From: Hydractinia symbiolongicarpus | Taxonomy: Eukaryota; Cnidaria; Hydrozoa; Anthoathecata; Hydractiniidae | Direction of reading: 5' to 3' | Length of the DNA stretch: 64,000 nucleotides | NCBI RefSeq assembly: GCF_029227915.1 | Contig: NC_079887.1 | Span: 3,906,001 to 3,970,000, forward strand | Part shown: positions 38,810 to 53,600 of the stretch, piece by piece | Layout: each line of letters opens with the position of its first letter | Position numbering within the stretch: the stretch's first letter is position 1 | Made by a program: the position numbers and the translations under genes | The notes under the pieces: generated by a model | What the model was told of the DNA's origin: nothing | The model's input: only the letters and a program-made list of their open reading frames with translations | Database searches by the model: none

Positions 38810-41800
38810 CAAAAATGTATTCATTTTTGATGAGACGCTGAATAAAAGAAGTTTAATCGTCGGCAAACAAAAACCTGCGATTTCCCGTAAATCCCGGACT
38901 CGGCCCGTATAGTCAAAAGTATACAAACAAAGTACGCAGGGAGTAAACTCATTTCCCGAACGATTTTTTATATTATTATTTCATCCCTAAGCCCATGAGA
39001 CTTGTAGTTTTTAAAAATGTTTTCATTTTTGATGAGACGCTGAATAAAAGGAGTTTAATCGCCGGCAAACGAAAACCCGCCATTTCCCGTAAACCCCGGA
39101 CTCGGTCCGTATAGTCAAAAGTATACAAAGAAAGTAACCAGGGAGTAAACTCATTTCCCGAACGATTTTTTAAATTATTTTTTCACAACTAAAACGCATC
39201 AGACTTGTATATTTCAAAAGTGTTTTCATTTTTAATGAGACGCTGAATTAAAGAAGTTTAATTGCCGGCAAACGAAAACCTGCGATTTCCCGTAAATCTT
39301 GGACTCGGCCCGTATAGTCAAAAGTATACAAAGAAAGTACCCAGGGAGTAAACTGATTTCCCGAACGATTTTTTAAATTATTTTTTCACCACTAAAACGC
39401 ATGAGACTTGTAGTTTTCAAAAGTGTTTTCATTTTTGATGAGACGCTGAATAAAAGAAGTTTTATAGCAGGCAAACGAAAACCCGCGATTTCCCGTAAAT
39501 CCCGGGCTTGGCCCGTATAGTTGAATGTATATAAAGAAAGTACCCAGGGAGTAAACGCATTTCCAAAACGATTTTTTAAAGTATCTATTCACCACTAAAA
39601 CGTATGAGACTTGTAGTTTTTAAAAATGTTTTCATTTTTAATGAGACGCTTAATGAAAAAGGTTTAATCGCCGGCAAACGAAAACCCGCCATTTTCCGTA
39701 AATCCCGGGATTGGCCCGTATGGTCGAATGTATACAAAGAAAGTACCCTGTGAGTAAACTCATTTCCAGAACGATTTTTTAAATTATCTTTTCACCACTA
39801 AAACGCATGAGACTTGTAGTTTTCAAAAATGTTTTCATTTTTGATGAGACGCTGAATAAAAGGAGTTTAATCGCCGGCAAACGAAAACCCGCCATTTCCC
39901 GTAAACCCCGGACTCGGTCCGTATAGTCAAAAGTATACAAAGAAAGTAACCAGGGAGTAAACTCATTTCCCGAACGATTTTTTGAATTATTTTTTCACCA
40001 CTAAAACGCATGAGACTTGTAGTTTTCAAAAGTGTTTTCATTTTTGATGAGACGCTGAATAAAAGAAGTTTAATCGTCGGCAAACAAAAACCTGCGATTT
40101 CCCGTAAATCCCGGACTCGGCCCGTATAGTCAAAAGTATACAAACAAAGTACGCAGGGAGTAAACTCATTTCCCGAACGATTTTTTATATTATTATTTCA
40201 TCCCTAAAGCCCACGAGACTTGTAAATTTTAAAAATGTTTTCATTTTTGATGAGACGCTGAATAAAAGGAGTTTAATCGCCGGCAAACGAAAACCCGCCA
40301 TTTCCCGTAAACCCCGGACTCGGTCCGTATAGTCAAAAGTATACAAAGAAAGTAACCAGGGAGTAAACTCATTTCCCGAACGATTTTTTAAATTATTTTT
40401 TCACCACTAAAACGCATGAGACTTGTATTTTTCAAAAGTGTTTTCATTTTTGATGAGACGCTGAATTAAAGAAGTTTAATCGCCGGCAAACGAAAACCTG
40501 CGATTTCCCGTAAATCTTGGACTCGGCCCGTATAGTCAAAAGTATACAAAGAAAGTACCCAGGGAGTAAACTGATTTCCCGAACGATTTTTTAAATTATT
40601 TTTTCACCACTAAAACGCATGAGACTTGTAGTTTTCAAAAGTGTTTTCATTTTTGATGAGACGCTGAATAAAAGAAGTTTAATCGCCGGCAAACGAAAAC
40701 CCGCCATTTCCCGTAAACCCCGGACTCGGTCCGTATAGTCAAAAGTATACAAAGAAAGTAACCAGGGAGTAATATCATTTCCCGAACGATTTTTTAAATT
40801 ATTTTTTCACCACTAAAACGCATGAGACTTGTATTTTTCAAAAGTGTTTTCATTTTTGATGAGACGCTGAATTAAAGAAGTTTAATCGCCGGCAAACGAA
40901 AACCTGCGATTTCCCGTAAATCTTGGACTCGGCCCGTATAGTCAAAAGTATACAAAGAAATTACCCAGGGAGTAAACTGATTTCCCGAACGATTTTTCAA
41001 ATTATTTTTTCACCACTAAAACGCATGAGACATGTAGTTTTCAAAAGTGTTTTCATTTTTGATGAGACGCTGAATAAAAGAAGTTTAATCGTCGGCAAAC
41101 AAAAACCTGCAATTTCCCGTAAATCCCGGACTCGGCCCGTATAGTCAAAAGTATACAAACAAAGTACGCAGGGAGTAAACTCATTTCCCGAACGATTTTT
41201 TATATTATTATTTCATCCCTAAAGCCCACGAGACTTGTAGTTTTTAAAAATGTTTTCATTTTTGATGAGACGCTGAATAAAAGGCGTTTAATCGCCGGCA
41301 AACGAAAACCCGCCATTTCCCGTAAATCCCGGGATTGGCCCGTATGGTCGAATGTATACAAAGAAAGTACCCTGTGAGTAAACTCATTTCCAGAACGATT
41401 TTTTAAATTATCTTTTTACCACTAAAACGCATGAGACTTGTAGTTCTCAAAAATGTTTTCATTTTTGATGAGACGCTGAATAAAAGGAGTTTAATCGCCG
41501 GCAAACAAAAACCCGCAATTTCCCGTAAACCCCGGACTCGGTCCGTATAGTCAAAAGTATACAAAGAAAGTAACCAGGGAGTAAACTCATTTCCCGAACG
41601 ATTTTTTAAATTATTTTTTCACCACTAAAACGCATGAGACTTGTATTTTTCAAAAGTGTTTTCATTTTTGATGAGACGCTGAATTAAAGAAGTTTAATCG
41701 CCGGCAAACGAAAACCCGCGATTTCCCGTAAATCCCGGGCTTGGCCCGTATAGTTGAATGTATATAAAGAAAGTACCCAGGGAGTAAACTCATTTCCAAA

Positions 41801-42840
41801 ACGATTTTTTAAAGTATCTTTTCACCACTAAAACGCATGAGACTTGTAGTTTTCAAAGATGTATTCATTTTTGATGAGACGCTGAATAAAAGAAGTTTAA
41901 TCGTCGGCAAACAAAAACCTGCGATTTCCCGTAAATCCCGGACTCGGCCCGTATAGTCAAAAGTATACAAACAAAGTACGCAGGGAGTAAACTCATTTCC
42001 CGAACGATTTTTTATATTATTATTTCATCCCTAAAGCCCATGAGACTTGTAGTTTTTAAAAATGTTTTCATTTTTGATGAGACGCTGAATAAAAGGAGTT
42101 TAATCGCCGTCAAACGAAAACCCGCCATTTCCCGTAAACCCCGGACTCGGTCCGTATAGTCAAAAGTATACAAAGAAAGTAACCAGGGAGTAAACTCATT
42201 TCCCGAACGATTTTTTAAATTATTTTTTCACCACTAAAACGCATGAGACTTGTAGTTTTCAAAAGTGTTTTCATTTTTGATGAGACGCTGAATAAAAGGA
42301 GTTTAATCGCCGGCAAACGAAAACCCGCCATTTCCCGTAAACCCCGGACTCGGTCCGTATAGTCAAAAGTATACAAAGAAAGTACCCAGGGAGTAAACTC
42401 ATTTCCAAAACGATTTTTTAAAGTATCTTTTCACCACTAAAACGCATGAGACTTGTAGTTTTCAAAAATGTATTCATTTTTGATGAGACGCTGAATAAAA
42501 GAAGTTTAATCGTCGGCAAACAAAAACCTGCGATTTCCCGTAAATCCCGGACTCGGTCCGTATAGTCAAAAGTATACAAACAAAGTACGCAGGGAGTAAA
42601 CTCATTTCCCGAACGATTTTTTATATTATTATTTCATCCCTAAAGCCCATGAGACTTGTAGTTTTTAAAAATGTTTTCATTTTTGATGAGACGCTGAATA
42701 AAAGAAGTTTTATCGCCGGCAAACGAAAACCTGCGATTTCCCGTAAATCCCGGGCTTGGCCCGTATAGTTGAATGTATATAAAGAAAGTACCCAGGGAGT
42801 AAACGCATTTCCAAAACGATTTTTTAAATTATCTATTCAC
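38810..42840 (+). repeat. Mosaic of E, ATCGTCGGC, B, F and G monomers
   Basis: About 20 monomers without a single dominant period. The ATCGCAGGC monomer recurs near 39470 as ATAGCAGGC, 16 monomers after its copy at about 36227. ATCGTCGGC monomers occur near 38868, 40076, 41091, 41903 and 42511. GTATTCATTTTT monomers occur near 38817, 41862 and 42470. An odd monomer near 39190 has TTCACAACT, CGCATCAGAC and TTTTTAATGAG with an unmatched dyad partner. AGTAATATCATTT near 40770 is a local change from AGTAAACTCATTT. Confidence 0.65.
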
Positions 42841-44640
42841 CACTAAAACGTATGAGAGTTGTAGTTTTCAAAAATGTATTCATTTTTGATGAGACGCTGA
42901 ATAAAAGAAGTTTAATCGCCGGCAAACAAAAACCTGCGATTTCCCGTAAATCCTGGACTCGGCCCGTATAGTCAAAAGTATACAAAGAAAGTACCCCGGG
43001 AGTAAACTTATTTCCCGAACGATTTTTTATATTATTATTTCATCCCTAAAGCCCATGAGACTTGTAGTTTTTAAAAATGTTTTCATTTTTGATGAAACGC
43101 TGAATAAAAGGAGTTTAATCGCCGGCAAACGAAAACCCGCCATTTCCCGTAAACCCCGGACTCGGTCCGTATAGTCAAAAGTATACAAAGAAAGTAACCA
43201 GGGAGTAAACTCATTTCCCGAACGATTTTTTAAATTATTTTTTCACCACTAAAACGCATGAGACTTGTAGTTTTCAGAAATGTGTTCATTTTTGATGAAA
43301 CGCTTAATAAAAGTGGTTTAATCGCCGGCAAACAAAAACCTGCGATTTCCCGTAAATCCCGGACTCGGCCCGTATAGTCAAAAGTATACAAACAAAGTAT
43401 CCAGGGAGTAAACTCATTTCCCGAACGATTTTTTATATTATTATTTCATCCCTAAAGCCCATGAGACTTGTAGTTTTTAAAAATGTTTTCATTTTTGATG
43501 AGACGCTGAATAAAAGGAGTTTAATCGCCGGCAAACGAAAACCCGCCATTTCCCGTAAACCCCGGACTCGGTCCGTATAGTCAAAAGTATACAAAGAAAG
43601 TAACCAGGGAGTAAACTCATTTCCCGAACGATTTTTTAAATTATTTTTTCACCACTAAAACGCATGAGACTTGTAGTTTTCAAAAATGTTTTCATTTTTG
43701 ATGAGACGCTGAATAAAAGAAGTTTAATCGCCGGCAAACAAAAACCTGCGATTTCCCGTAAATCCCGGACTCGGCCCGTATAGTCAAAAGTATACAAACA
43801 AAGTATCCAGGGAGTAAACTCATTTCCCGAACGATTTTTTATATTATTATTTCATCCCTAAAGCCCATGAGACTTGTAGTTTTTAAAAATGTTTTCATTT
43901 TTGATGAGACGCTGAATAAAAGGAGTTTAATCGCCGGCAAACGAAAACCCGCCATTTCCCGTAAACCCCGGACTCGGTCCGTATAGTCAAAAGTATACAA
44001 AGAAAGTACCCTGTGAGTAAACTCATTTCCAGAACGTTTTTTTAAATTATCTTTTCACCACTAAAACGCATGAGAGTTGTAGTTTTCAAAAATGTATTCA
44101 TTTTTGATGAGACGCTGAATAAAAGAAGTTTAATCGCCGGCAAACAAAAACCTGCGATTTCCCGTAAATGCCGGACTCGGCCCGTATAGTCAAAAGTATA
44201 CAAAGAAAGTACCCCGGGAGTAAACTTATTTCCCGAACGATTTTTTATATTATTATTTCATCCCTAAAGCCCATGAGACTTGTAGTTTTTAAAAATGTTT
44301 TCATTTTTGATGAGACGCTGAATAAAAGGAGTTTAATCGCCGGCAAACGAAAACCCGCCATTTCCCGTAAACCCCGGACTCGGTCCGTATAGTCAAAAGT
44401 ATACAAAGAAAGTAACCAGGGAGTAAACTCATTTCCCGAACGATTTTTTAAATTATTTTTTCACCACTAAAACGCATGAGACTTGTAGTTTTCAAAAATG
44501 TTTTCATTTTTGATGGGACGCTGAATAAAAGAAGTTTAATCGCCGGCAAACGAAAACCCGCGATTTCCCGTAAACCCCGGACTCGGTCCGTATAGTCAAA
44601 AGTATACAAAGAAAGAACCCAGGGAGTAAACTCATTTCCC
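42841..44640 (+). repeat. 6-mer spaced pair enclosing a 2-mer repeat
   Basis: GAGAGTTGTAG occurs at 42854 and 44072, and ACCCCGGGAG at 42993 and 44211, both 1218 bp apart. Between them GTATCCAGGG recurs at 43397 and 43803, 406 bp apart, a dimer of an A-type monomer (AAACAAAGTATCC) and a B monomer. The dimer likely arose after, or as part of, the 6-mer event. Confidence 0.7.
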
Positions 44641-47600
44641 GAACGATTTTTTAAATTATTTTTTCACCACTAGAACGCATGAGACTTGTATTTTTCAAAA
44701 GTGTTTTCATTTTTGATGAGACGCTGAATTAAAGAAGTTTAATTGCCAGCAAACAAAAACCCGCAATTTCCCGTAAATCCCGGGCTTCGCCCGTATAGTT
44801 GAATGTAAATAAAGAAAGTACCCAGGGAGTAAACTGATTTCCCGAACGATTTTTCAAATTATTTTTGCACCACTAGAACGAATGAGACTTGTAGTTTTCA
44901 AAAATGATTTCATTTTTGATGAGACGCTGAATAAAAGAGTTTAATCGCCGGCAAACGAAAACCTGCGATTTCCCGAAAATCTTGGACTCGGCCCGTATAG
45001 TCAAAAGTATACAAACAAAGTACCCAGGGAGTAAACTCATTTCCCGATCGATTTTTTATATTATTATTTCACCCCTAAAGCCCATGAGACTTGTAGTTTT
45101 TTAAAATGTTTTCATTTTTGATGAGACGCTGAATAAAAGAAGTTTAATCGCCGGCAAACGAAAACCCGTCATTTCCCGTAAACCCCGGACTCGGTCCGTA
45201 TAGTCAAAAGTATACAAAGAAAGTAACCAGGGAGTAAAGTCATTTCCCGAACGATTTTTTGAATTATTTTTTCACCACTAAAACGCATGAGACTTGTAGT
45301 TTTCAAAAATGTTTTCATTTTTGATGAGACGCTGAATAAAAGAAGTTTAATCGCCGGCAAACGAAAACCCGCGACTTCCCGTAAATCACGGACTCGGCCC
45401 GTATAGTTAAAAGTATACAAAGAAAGTACCCAGGGAGTAAACTCATTTCCCGAACGATTTTTTAAATTATTTTTTCACCACTAAAACGCATGAGACTTGT
45501 AGTTTTCAAAAATGTTTTCATTTTTGATGGAACGCTGAATAAAAGAAGTTTAATCGCCGGCAAACGAAAACCCGCGATTTCCCGTAAATCCCGGACTCGG
45601 CCCGTATAGTAAAAAGTATACAAAGAAAGTACCCAGGCAATAAACTCATTTCCCGAACGATTTTTTAAAATATTTTTTCACCACTAAAACGCATGAGACT
45701 TGTAGTTTTCAAAAATGTTTTCATTTTTGATGAGTCGCTTAATGAAAGAGCTTTAATCGCCATCAAACGAAAACCCGCGATTTCCCGTAAATCCCGGGCT
45801 TGGCCCGCATAGTCGAATGTATACAAAGAAAGTACCCAGGGAGTAAACTAATTTCCCGAACGATTTTTTAAATTTTTTTTTCACCACTAAAACGCATGAG
45901 ACTTGTAGTTTTTAAAAATGTTTTCATTTTTGATGAGACGCTGAATAAAAGAAGTTTAATCGCCGGCAAACGAAAACCCGCGACTTCCCGTAAATCCCGG
46001 ACTCGGTCCGTATAGTCGAATGTATACAAAGAAAGTAACCTGTGAGTAAACTCATTTCCAAAACGATTTTTTAAAGTATCTTTTCACCACTAAAACGCAT
46101 GAGACTTGTAGTTTTCAAAAATGTTTTCATTTTTGATGAGACGCTGAATAAAAGAAGTTTAATCGCCGGCAAACGAAAACCCGCCATTTCCCGTAAACCC
46201 CGGACTCGGCCCGTATAGTCAAAAGTATACAAAGAAAGTACCCAGGGAGTAAACTCATTTCCCGAACGATTTTTTAAATTATTTTTTCACCACTAGAACG
46301 CATGAGACTTGTATTTTTCAAAAGTGTTTTCATTTTTGATGAGACGCTGAATTAAAGAAGTTTAATTGCCAGCAAACAAAAACCCGCAATTTCCCGTAAA
46401 TCCCCGGCTTCGCCCGTATAGTTGAATGTAAATAAAGAAAGTACCCAGGGAGTAAACTGATTTCCCAAACGATTTTTCAAATTATTTTTGCACCACTAGA
46501 ACGAATGAGACTTGTAGTTTTCCAAAATGATTTCATTTTTGATGAGACGCTGAATAAAAGAAGTTTAATCGCCGGCAAACGAAAACCTGCGATTTCCCGA
46601 AAATCTTGGACTCGGCCCGTATAGTCAAAAGTATACAAACAAAGTACCCAGGGAGTAAACTCATTTCCCGATCGATTTTTTATATTATTATTTCACCCCT
46701 AAAGCCCATGAGACTTGTAGTTTTTAAAAATGTTTTCATTTTTGATGAGACGCTGAATAAAAGAAGTTTAATCACCGGCAAACGAAAACCCGCCATTTCC
46801 CGTAAACCCCGGACTCGGTCCGTATAGTCAAAAGTATACAAAGAAAGTAACCAGGGAGTAAACTCATTTCCCGAACGATTTTTTGAATTATTTTTTCACC
46901 ACTAAAACGCATGAGACTTGTAGTTTTCAAAAATGTTTTCATTTTTGATGAGACGCTGAATAAAAGAAGTTTAATCGCCGGCAAACGAAAACCCGCGACT
47001 TTCCGTAAATCCCGGACTCGGCCCGTATAGCCAAAAGTATACAAAGAAAGTACCCAGGGAGTAAACTCATTTCCCGAACGATTTTTTAAATTATTTTTTC
47101 ACCACTAAAACGCATGAGACTTGTAGTTTTCAAAAATGTTTTCATTTTTGATGAGACGCTGAATAAAAGAAGTTTAATCGCCGGCAAACAAAAACCTGCG
47201 ATTTCCCGTAAATCCCGGACTCGGCCCGTATAGTCAAAAGTATACAAACAAAGTACCCAGGGAGTAAACTCATTTCCCGAACGATTTTTTATATTATTAT
47301 TTCATCCCTAAAGCCCATGAGACTTGTAGTTTTTAAAAATGTTTTCATTTTTGATGAGACGCTGAATAAAAGGAGTTTAATCGCCGGCAAACGAAAACCC
47401 GCCATTTCCCGTAAACCCCGGACTCGGTCCATATAGTCAAAAGTATACAAAGAAAGTAACCAGGGATTAAACTCATTTCCCGAACGATTTTTAAATTATT
47501 TTTTCACCACTAAAACGCATGAGACTTGTAGTTTTCAAAAATGTTTTCATTTTTGATGAGACGCTGAATAAAAAAAGTCTAATCGCCGATAAATGAAAAC

Positions 47601-50600
47601 CCGCGACTTCCCGTAAATCCCGGACTCGGCCCGTATAGTCAAAAGTATACAAAGAAGGTACCTAGGGAGTAAACTCATTTCCCAAACGATTTTTCAAATT
47701 ATTTTTGCACCACTAGAACGAATGAGACTTGTAGTTTTCCAAAATGATTTCATTTTTGATGAGACGCTGAATAAAAGAAGTTTAATCGCCGGCAAACGAA
47801 AACCTGCGATTTCCCGAAAATCTTGGACTCGGCCCGTATAGTCAAAAGTATACAAACAAAGTACCCAGGGAGTAAACTCATTTCCCGATCGATTTTTTAT
47901 ATTATTATTTCACCCCTAAAGCCCATGAGACTTGTAGTTTTTAAAAATGTTTTCATTTTTGATGAGACGCTGAATAAAAGAAGTTTAATCACCGGCAAAC
48001 GAAAACCCGCCATTTCCCGTAAACCCCGGACTCGGTCCGTATAGTCAAAAGTATACAAAGAAAGTAACCAGTGAGTAAACTCATTTCCCAAACGATTTTT
48101 TGAATTATTTTTTCACCACTAAAACGCATGAGACTTGTAGTTTTCAAAAATGTTTTCATTTTTGATGAGACGCTGAATAAAAGAAGTTTAATCGCCGGCA
48201 AACGAAAACCCGCGACTTTCCGTAAATCCCGGACTTGGCCCGTATAGTCAAAAGTATACAAAGAAAGTACCCAGGGAGTAAACTCATTTCCCGAACGATT
48301 TTTTAAATTATTTTTTCACCACTAAAACGCATGAGACTTGTAGTTTTCAAAAATGTTTTCATTTTTGATGAGACGCTGAATAAAAGAAGTTTAATCGCCG
48401 GCAAACAAAAACCTGCGATTTCCCGTAAATCCCGGACTCGGCCCGTATAGTCAAAAGTATACAAACAAAGTACCCAGGGAGTAAACTCATTTCCCGAACG
48501 ATTTTTTATATTATTATTTCATCCCTAAAGCCCATGAGACTTGTAGTTTTTAAAAATGTTTTCATTTTTGATGAGACGCTGAATAAAAGGAGTTTAATCG
48601 CCGGCAAACGAAAACCCGCCATTTCCCGTAAACCCCGGACTCGGTCCGTATAGTCAAAAGTATACAAAGAAAGTACCCAGGCAATAAACTCATTTCCCGA
48701 ACGATTTTTTAAAATATTTTTTCACCACTAAAACGCATGAGACTTGTAGTTTTCAAAAATGTTTTCATTTTTGATGAGTCGCTTAATGAAAGAGCTTTAA
48801 TCGCCGGCAAACGAAAACCCGCGATTTCCCGTAAATCCCGGGCTTGGCCCGCATAGTCGAATGTATACAAAGAAAGTACCCAGGGAGTAAACTAATTTCC
48901 CGAACGATTTTTTAAATTTTTTTTTCACCACTAAAACGCATGAGACTTGTAGTTTTTAAAAATGTTTTCATTTTTGATGAGACGCTGAATAAAAGAAGTT
49001 TAATCGCCGGCAAACGAAAACCCGCGACTTCCCGTAAATCCCGGACTCGGTCCGTATAGTCGAATGTATACAAAGAAAGTAACCTGTGAGTAAACTCATT
49101 TCCAAAACGATTTTTTAAAGTATCTTTTCACCACTAAAACGCATGAGACTTGTAGTTTTCAAAAATGTTTTCATTTTTGATGAGACGCTGAATAAAAGAA
49201 GTTTAATCGCCGGCAAACGAAAACCCGCCATTTCCCGTAAACCCCGGACTCGGCCCGTATAGTCAAAAGTATACAAAGAAAGTACCCAGGGAGTAAACTC
49301 ATTTCCCGAACGATTTTTTAAATTATTTTTTCACCACTAGAACGCATGAGACTTGTATTTTTCAAAAGTGTTTTCATTTTTGATGAGACGCTGAATTAAA
49401 GAAGTTTAATTGCCAGCAAACAAAAACCCGCAATTTCCCGTAAATCCCGGGCTTCGCCCGTATAGTTGAATGTAAATAAAGAAAGTACCCAGGGAGTAAA
49501 CTGATTTCCCAAACGATTTTTCAAATTATTTTTGCACCACTAGAACGAATGAGACTTGTAGTTTTCCAAAATGATTTCATTTTTGATGAGACGCTGAATA
49601 AAAGAAGTTTAATCGCCGGCAAACGAAAACCTGCGATTTCCCGAAAATCTTGGACTCGGCCCGTATAGTCAAAAGTATACAAACAAAGTACCCAGGGAGT
49701 AAACTCATTTCCCGATCGATTTTTTATATTATTATTTCACCCCTAAAGCCCATGAGACTTGTAGTTTTTAAAAATGTTTTCATTTTTGATGAGACGCTGA
49801 ATAAAAGAAGTTTAATCACCGGCAAACGAAAACCCGCCATTTCCCGTAAACCCCGGACTCGGTCCGTATAGTCAAAAGTATACAAAGAAAGTAACCAGGG
49901 AGTAAACTCATTTCCCGAACGATTTTTTGAATTATTTTTTCACCACTAAAACGCATGAGACTTGTAGTTTTCAAAAATGTTTTCATTTTTGATGAGACGC
50001 TGAATAAAAGAAGTTTAATCGCCGGCAAACGAAAACCCGCGACTTTCCGTAAATCCCGGACTCGGCCCGTATAGCCAAAAGTATACAAAGAAAGTACCCA
50101 GGGAGTAAACTCATTTCCCGAACGATTTTTTAAATTATTTTTTCACCACTAAAACGCATGAGACTTGTAGTTTTCAAAAATGTTTTCATTTTTGATGAGA
50201 CGCTGAATAAAAGATGTTTAATCGCCGGCAAACAAAAACCTGCGATTTCCCGTAAATCCCGGACTCGGCCCGTATAGTCAAAAGTATACAAACAAAGTAC
50301 CCAGGGAGTAAACTCATTTCCCGAACGATTTTTTATATTATTATTTCATCCCTAAAGCCCATGAGACTTGTAGTTTTTAAAAATGTTTTCATTTTTGATG
50401 AGACGCTGAATAAAAGGAGTTTAATCGCCGGCAAACGAAAACCCGCCATTTCCCGTAAACCCCGGACTCGGTCCGTATAGTCAAAAGTATACAAAGAAAG
50501 TAACCAGGGAGTAAACTCATTTCCCGAACGATTTTTTAAATTATTTTTTCACCACTAAAACGCATGAGACTTGTAGTTTTCAAAAATGTTTTCATTTTTG

Positions 50601-53600
50601 ATGAGACGCTGAATAAAAAAAGTCTAATCGCCGATAAATGAAAACCCGCGACTTCCCGTAAATCCCGGACTCGGCCCGTATAGTCAAAAGTATACAAAGA
50701 AGGTACCTAGGGAGTAAACTCATTTCCCAAACGATTTTTCAAATTATTTTTGCACCACTAGAACGAATGAGACTTGTAGTTTTCCAAAATGATTTCATTT
50801 TTGATGAGACGCTGAATAAAAGAAGTTTAATCGCCGGCAAACGAAAACCTGCGATTTCCCGAAAATCTTGGACTCGGCCCGTATAGTCAAAAGTATACAA
50901 ACAAAGTACCCAGGGAGTAAACTCATTTCCCGATCGATTTTTTATATTATTATTTCACCCCTAAAGCCCATGAGACTTGTAGTTTTTAAAAATGTTTTCA
51001 TTTTTGATGAGACGCTGAATATAAGAAGTTTAATCACCGGCAAACGAAAACCCGCCATTTCCCGTAAACCCCGGACTCGGTCCGTATAGTCAAAAGTATA
51101 CAAAGAAAGTAACCAGTGAGTAAACTCATTTCCCGAACGATTTTTTGAATTATTTTTTCACCACTAAAACGCATGAGACTTGTAGTTTTCAAAAATGTTT
51201 TCATTTTTGATGAGACGCTGAATAAAAGAAGTTTAATCGCCGGCAAACGAAAACCCGCGACTTTCCGTAAATCCCGGACTCGGCCCGTATAGTCAAAAGT
51301 ATACAAAGAAAGTACCCAGGGAGTAAACTCATTTCCCGAACGATTTTTTAAATTATTTTTTCACCACTAAAACGCATGAGACTTGTAGTTTTCAAAAATG
51401 TTTTCATTTTTGATGAGACGCTGAATAAAAGAAGTTTAATCGCCGGCAAACAAAAACCTGCGATTTCCCGTAAATCCCGGACTCGGCCCGTATAGTCAAA
51501 AGTATACAAACAAAGTACCCAGGGAGTAAACTCATTTCCCGAACGATTTTTTATATTATTATTTCATCCCTAAAGCCCATGAGACTTGTAGTTTTTAAAA
51601 ATGTTTTCATTTTTGATGAGACGCTGAATAAAAGGAGTTTAATCGCCGGCAAACGAAAACCCGCCATTTCCCGTAAACCCCGGACTCGGTCCGTATAGTC
51701 AAAAGTATACAAAGAAAGTAACCAGGGAGTAAACTCATTTCCCGAACGATTTTTTAAATTATTTTTTCACCACTAAAACGCATGAGACTTGTAGTTTTCA
51801 AAAATGTTTTCATTTTTGATGAGACGCTGAATAAAAAAAGTCTAATCGCCGATAAATGAAAACCCGCGACTTCCCGTAAATCCCGGACTCGGCCCGTATA
51901 GTCAAAAGTATACAAAGAAGGTACCTAGGGAGTAAACTCATTTCCCGAACGATTTTTTAAATTATTTTTTCACCACTAAAACGCATGAGACTTGTAGTTT
52001 TCAGAAATGTTTTCATTTTTGATGAGACGCTTAATAAAAGTGGTTTAATCGCCGGCAAACGAAAACCCGCGATTTCCCGTAAATCCCGGGCTTGGCCCGT
52101 ATAGTCGAATGTTTACAAAGAAAGTACCCAGGGAGTAAACTCATTTCCCAAACGATTTTTTAAATTATTTTTTCACCACTAAAACGCATGAGACTTGTAG
52201 TTTTCAAAAATGTTTTCATTTTTGATGAGACGCTGAATAAAAAAAGTCTAATCGCCGATAAATGAAAACCCGCGACTTCCCGTAAATCCCGGACTCGGCC
52301 CGTATAGTCAAAAGTATACAAAGAAGGTACCTAGGGAGTAAACTCATTTCCCAAACGATTTTTCAAATTATTTTTGCACCACTAGAACGAATGAGACTTG
52401 TAGTTTTCCAAAATGATTTCATTTTTGATGAGACGCTGAATAAAAGAAGTTTAATCGCCGGCAAACGAAAACCTGCGATTTCCCGAAAATCTTGGACTCG
52501 GCCCGTATAGTCAAAAGTATACAAACAAAGTACCCAGGGAGTAAACTCATTTCCCGATCGATTTTTTATATTATTATTTCACCCCTAAAGCCCATGAGAC
52601 TTGTAGTTTTTAAAAATGTTTTCATTTTTGATGAGACGCTGAATAAAAGAAGTTTAATCACCGGCAAACGAAAACCCGCCATTTCCCGTAAACCCCGGAC
52701 TCGGTCCGTATAGTCAAAAGTATACAAAGAAAGTAACCAGTGAGTAAACTCATTTCCCGAACGATTTTTTGAATTATTTTTTCACCACTAAAACGCATGA
52801 GACTTGTAGTTTTCAAAAATGTTTTCATTTTTGATGAGACGCTGAATAAAAGAAGTTTAATCGCCGGCAAACGAAAACCCGCGACTTTCCGTAAATCCCG
52901 GACTCGGCCCGTATAGTCAAAAGTATACAAAGAAAGTACCCAGGGAGTAAACTCATTTCCCGAACGATTTTTTAAATTATTTTTTCACCACTAAAACGCA
53001 TGAGACTTGTAGTTTTCAAAAATGTTTTCATTTTTGATGAGACGCTGAATAAAAGAAGTTTAATCGCCGGCAAACAAAAACCTGCGATTTCCCGTAAATC
53101 CCGGACTCGGCCCGTATAGTCAAAAGTATACAAACAAAGTACCCAGGGAGTAAACTCATTTCCCGAACGATTTTTTATATTATTATTTCATCCCTAAAGC
53201 CCATGAGACTTGTAGTTTTTAAAAATGTTTTCATTTTTGATGAGACGCTGAATAAAAGGAGTTTAATCGCCGGCAAACGAAAACCCGCCATTTCCCGTAA
53301 ACCCCGGACTCGGTCCGTATAGTCAAAAGTATACAAAGAAAGTAACCAGGGAGTAAACTCATTTCCCGAACGATTTTTTAAATTATTTTTTCACCACTAA
53401 AACGCATGAGACTTGTAGTTTTCAAAAATGTTTTCATTTTTGATGAGACGCTGAATAAAAAAAGTCTAATCGCCGATAAATGAAAACCCGCGACTTCCCG
53501 TAAATCCCGGACTCGGCCCGTATAGTCAAAAGTATACAAAGAAGGTACCTAGGGAGTAAACTCATTTCCCGAACGATTTTTTAAATTATTTTTTCACCAC

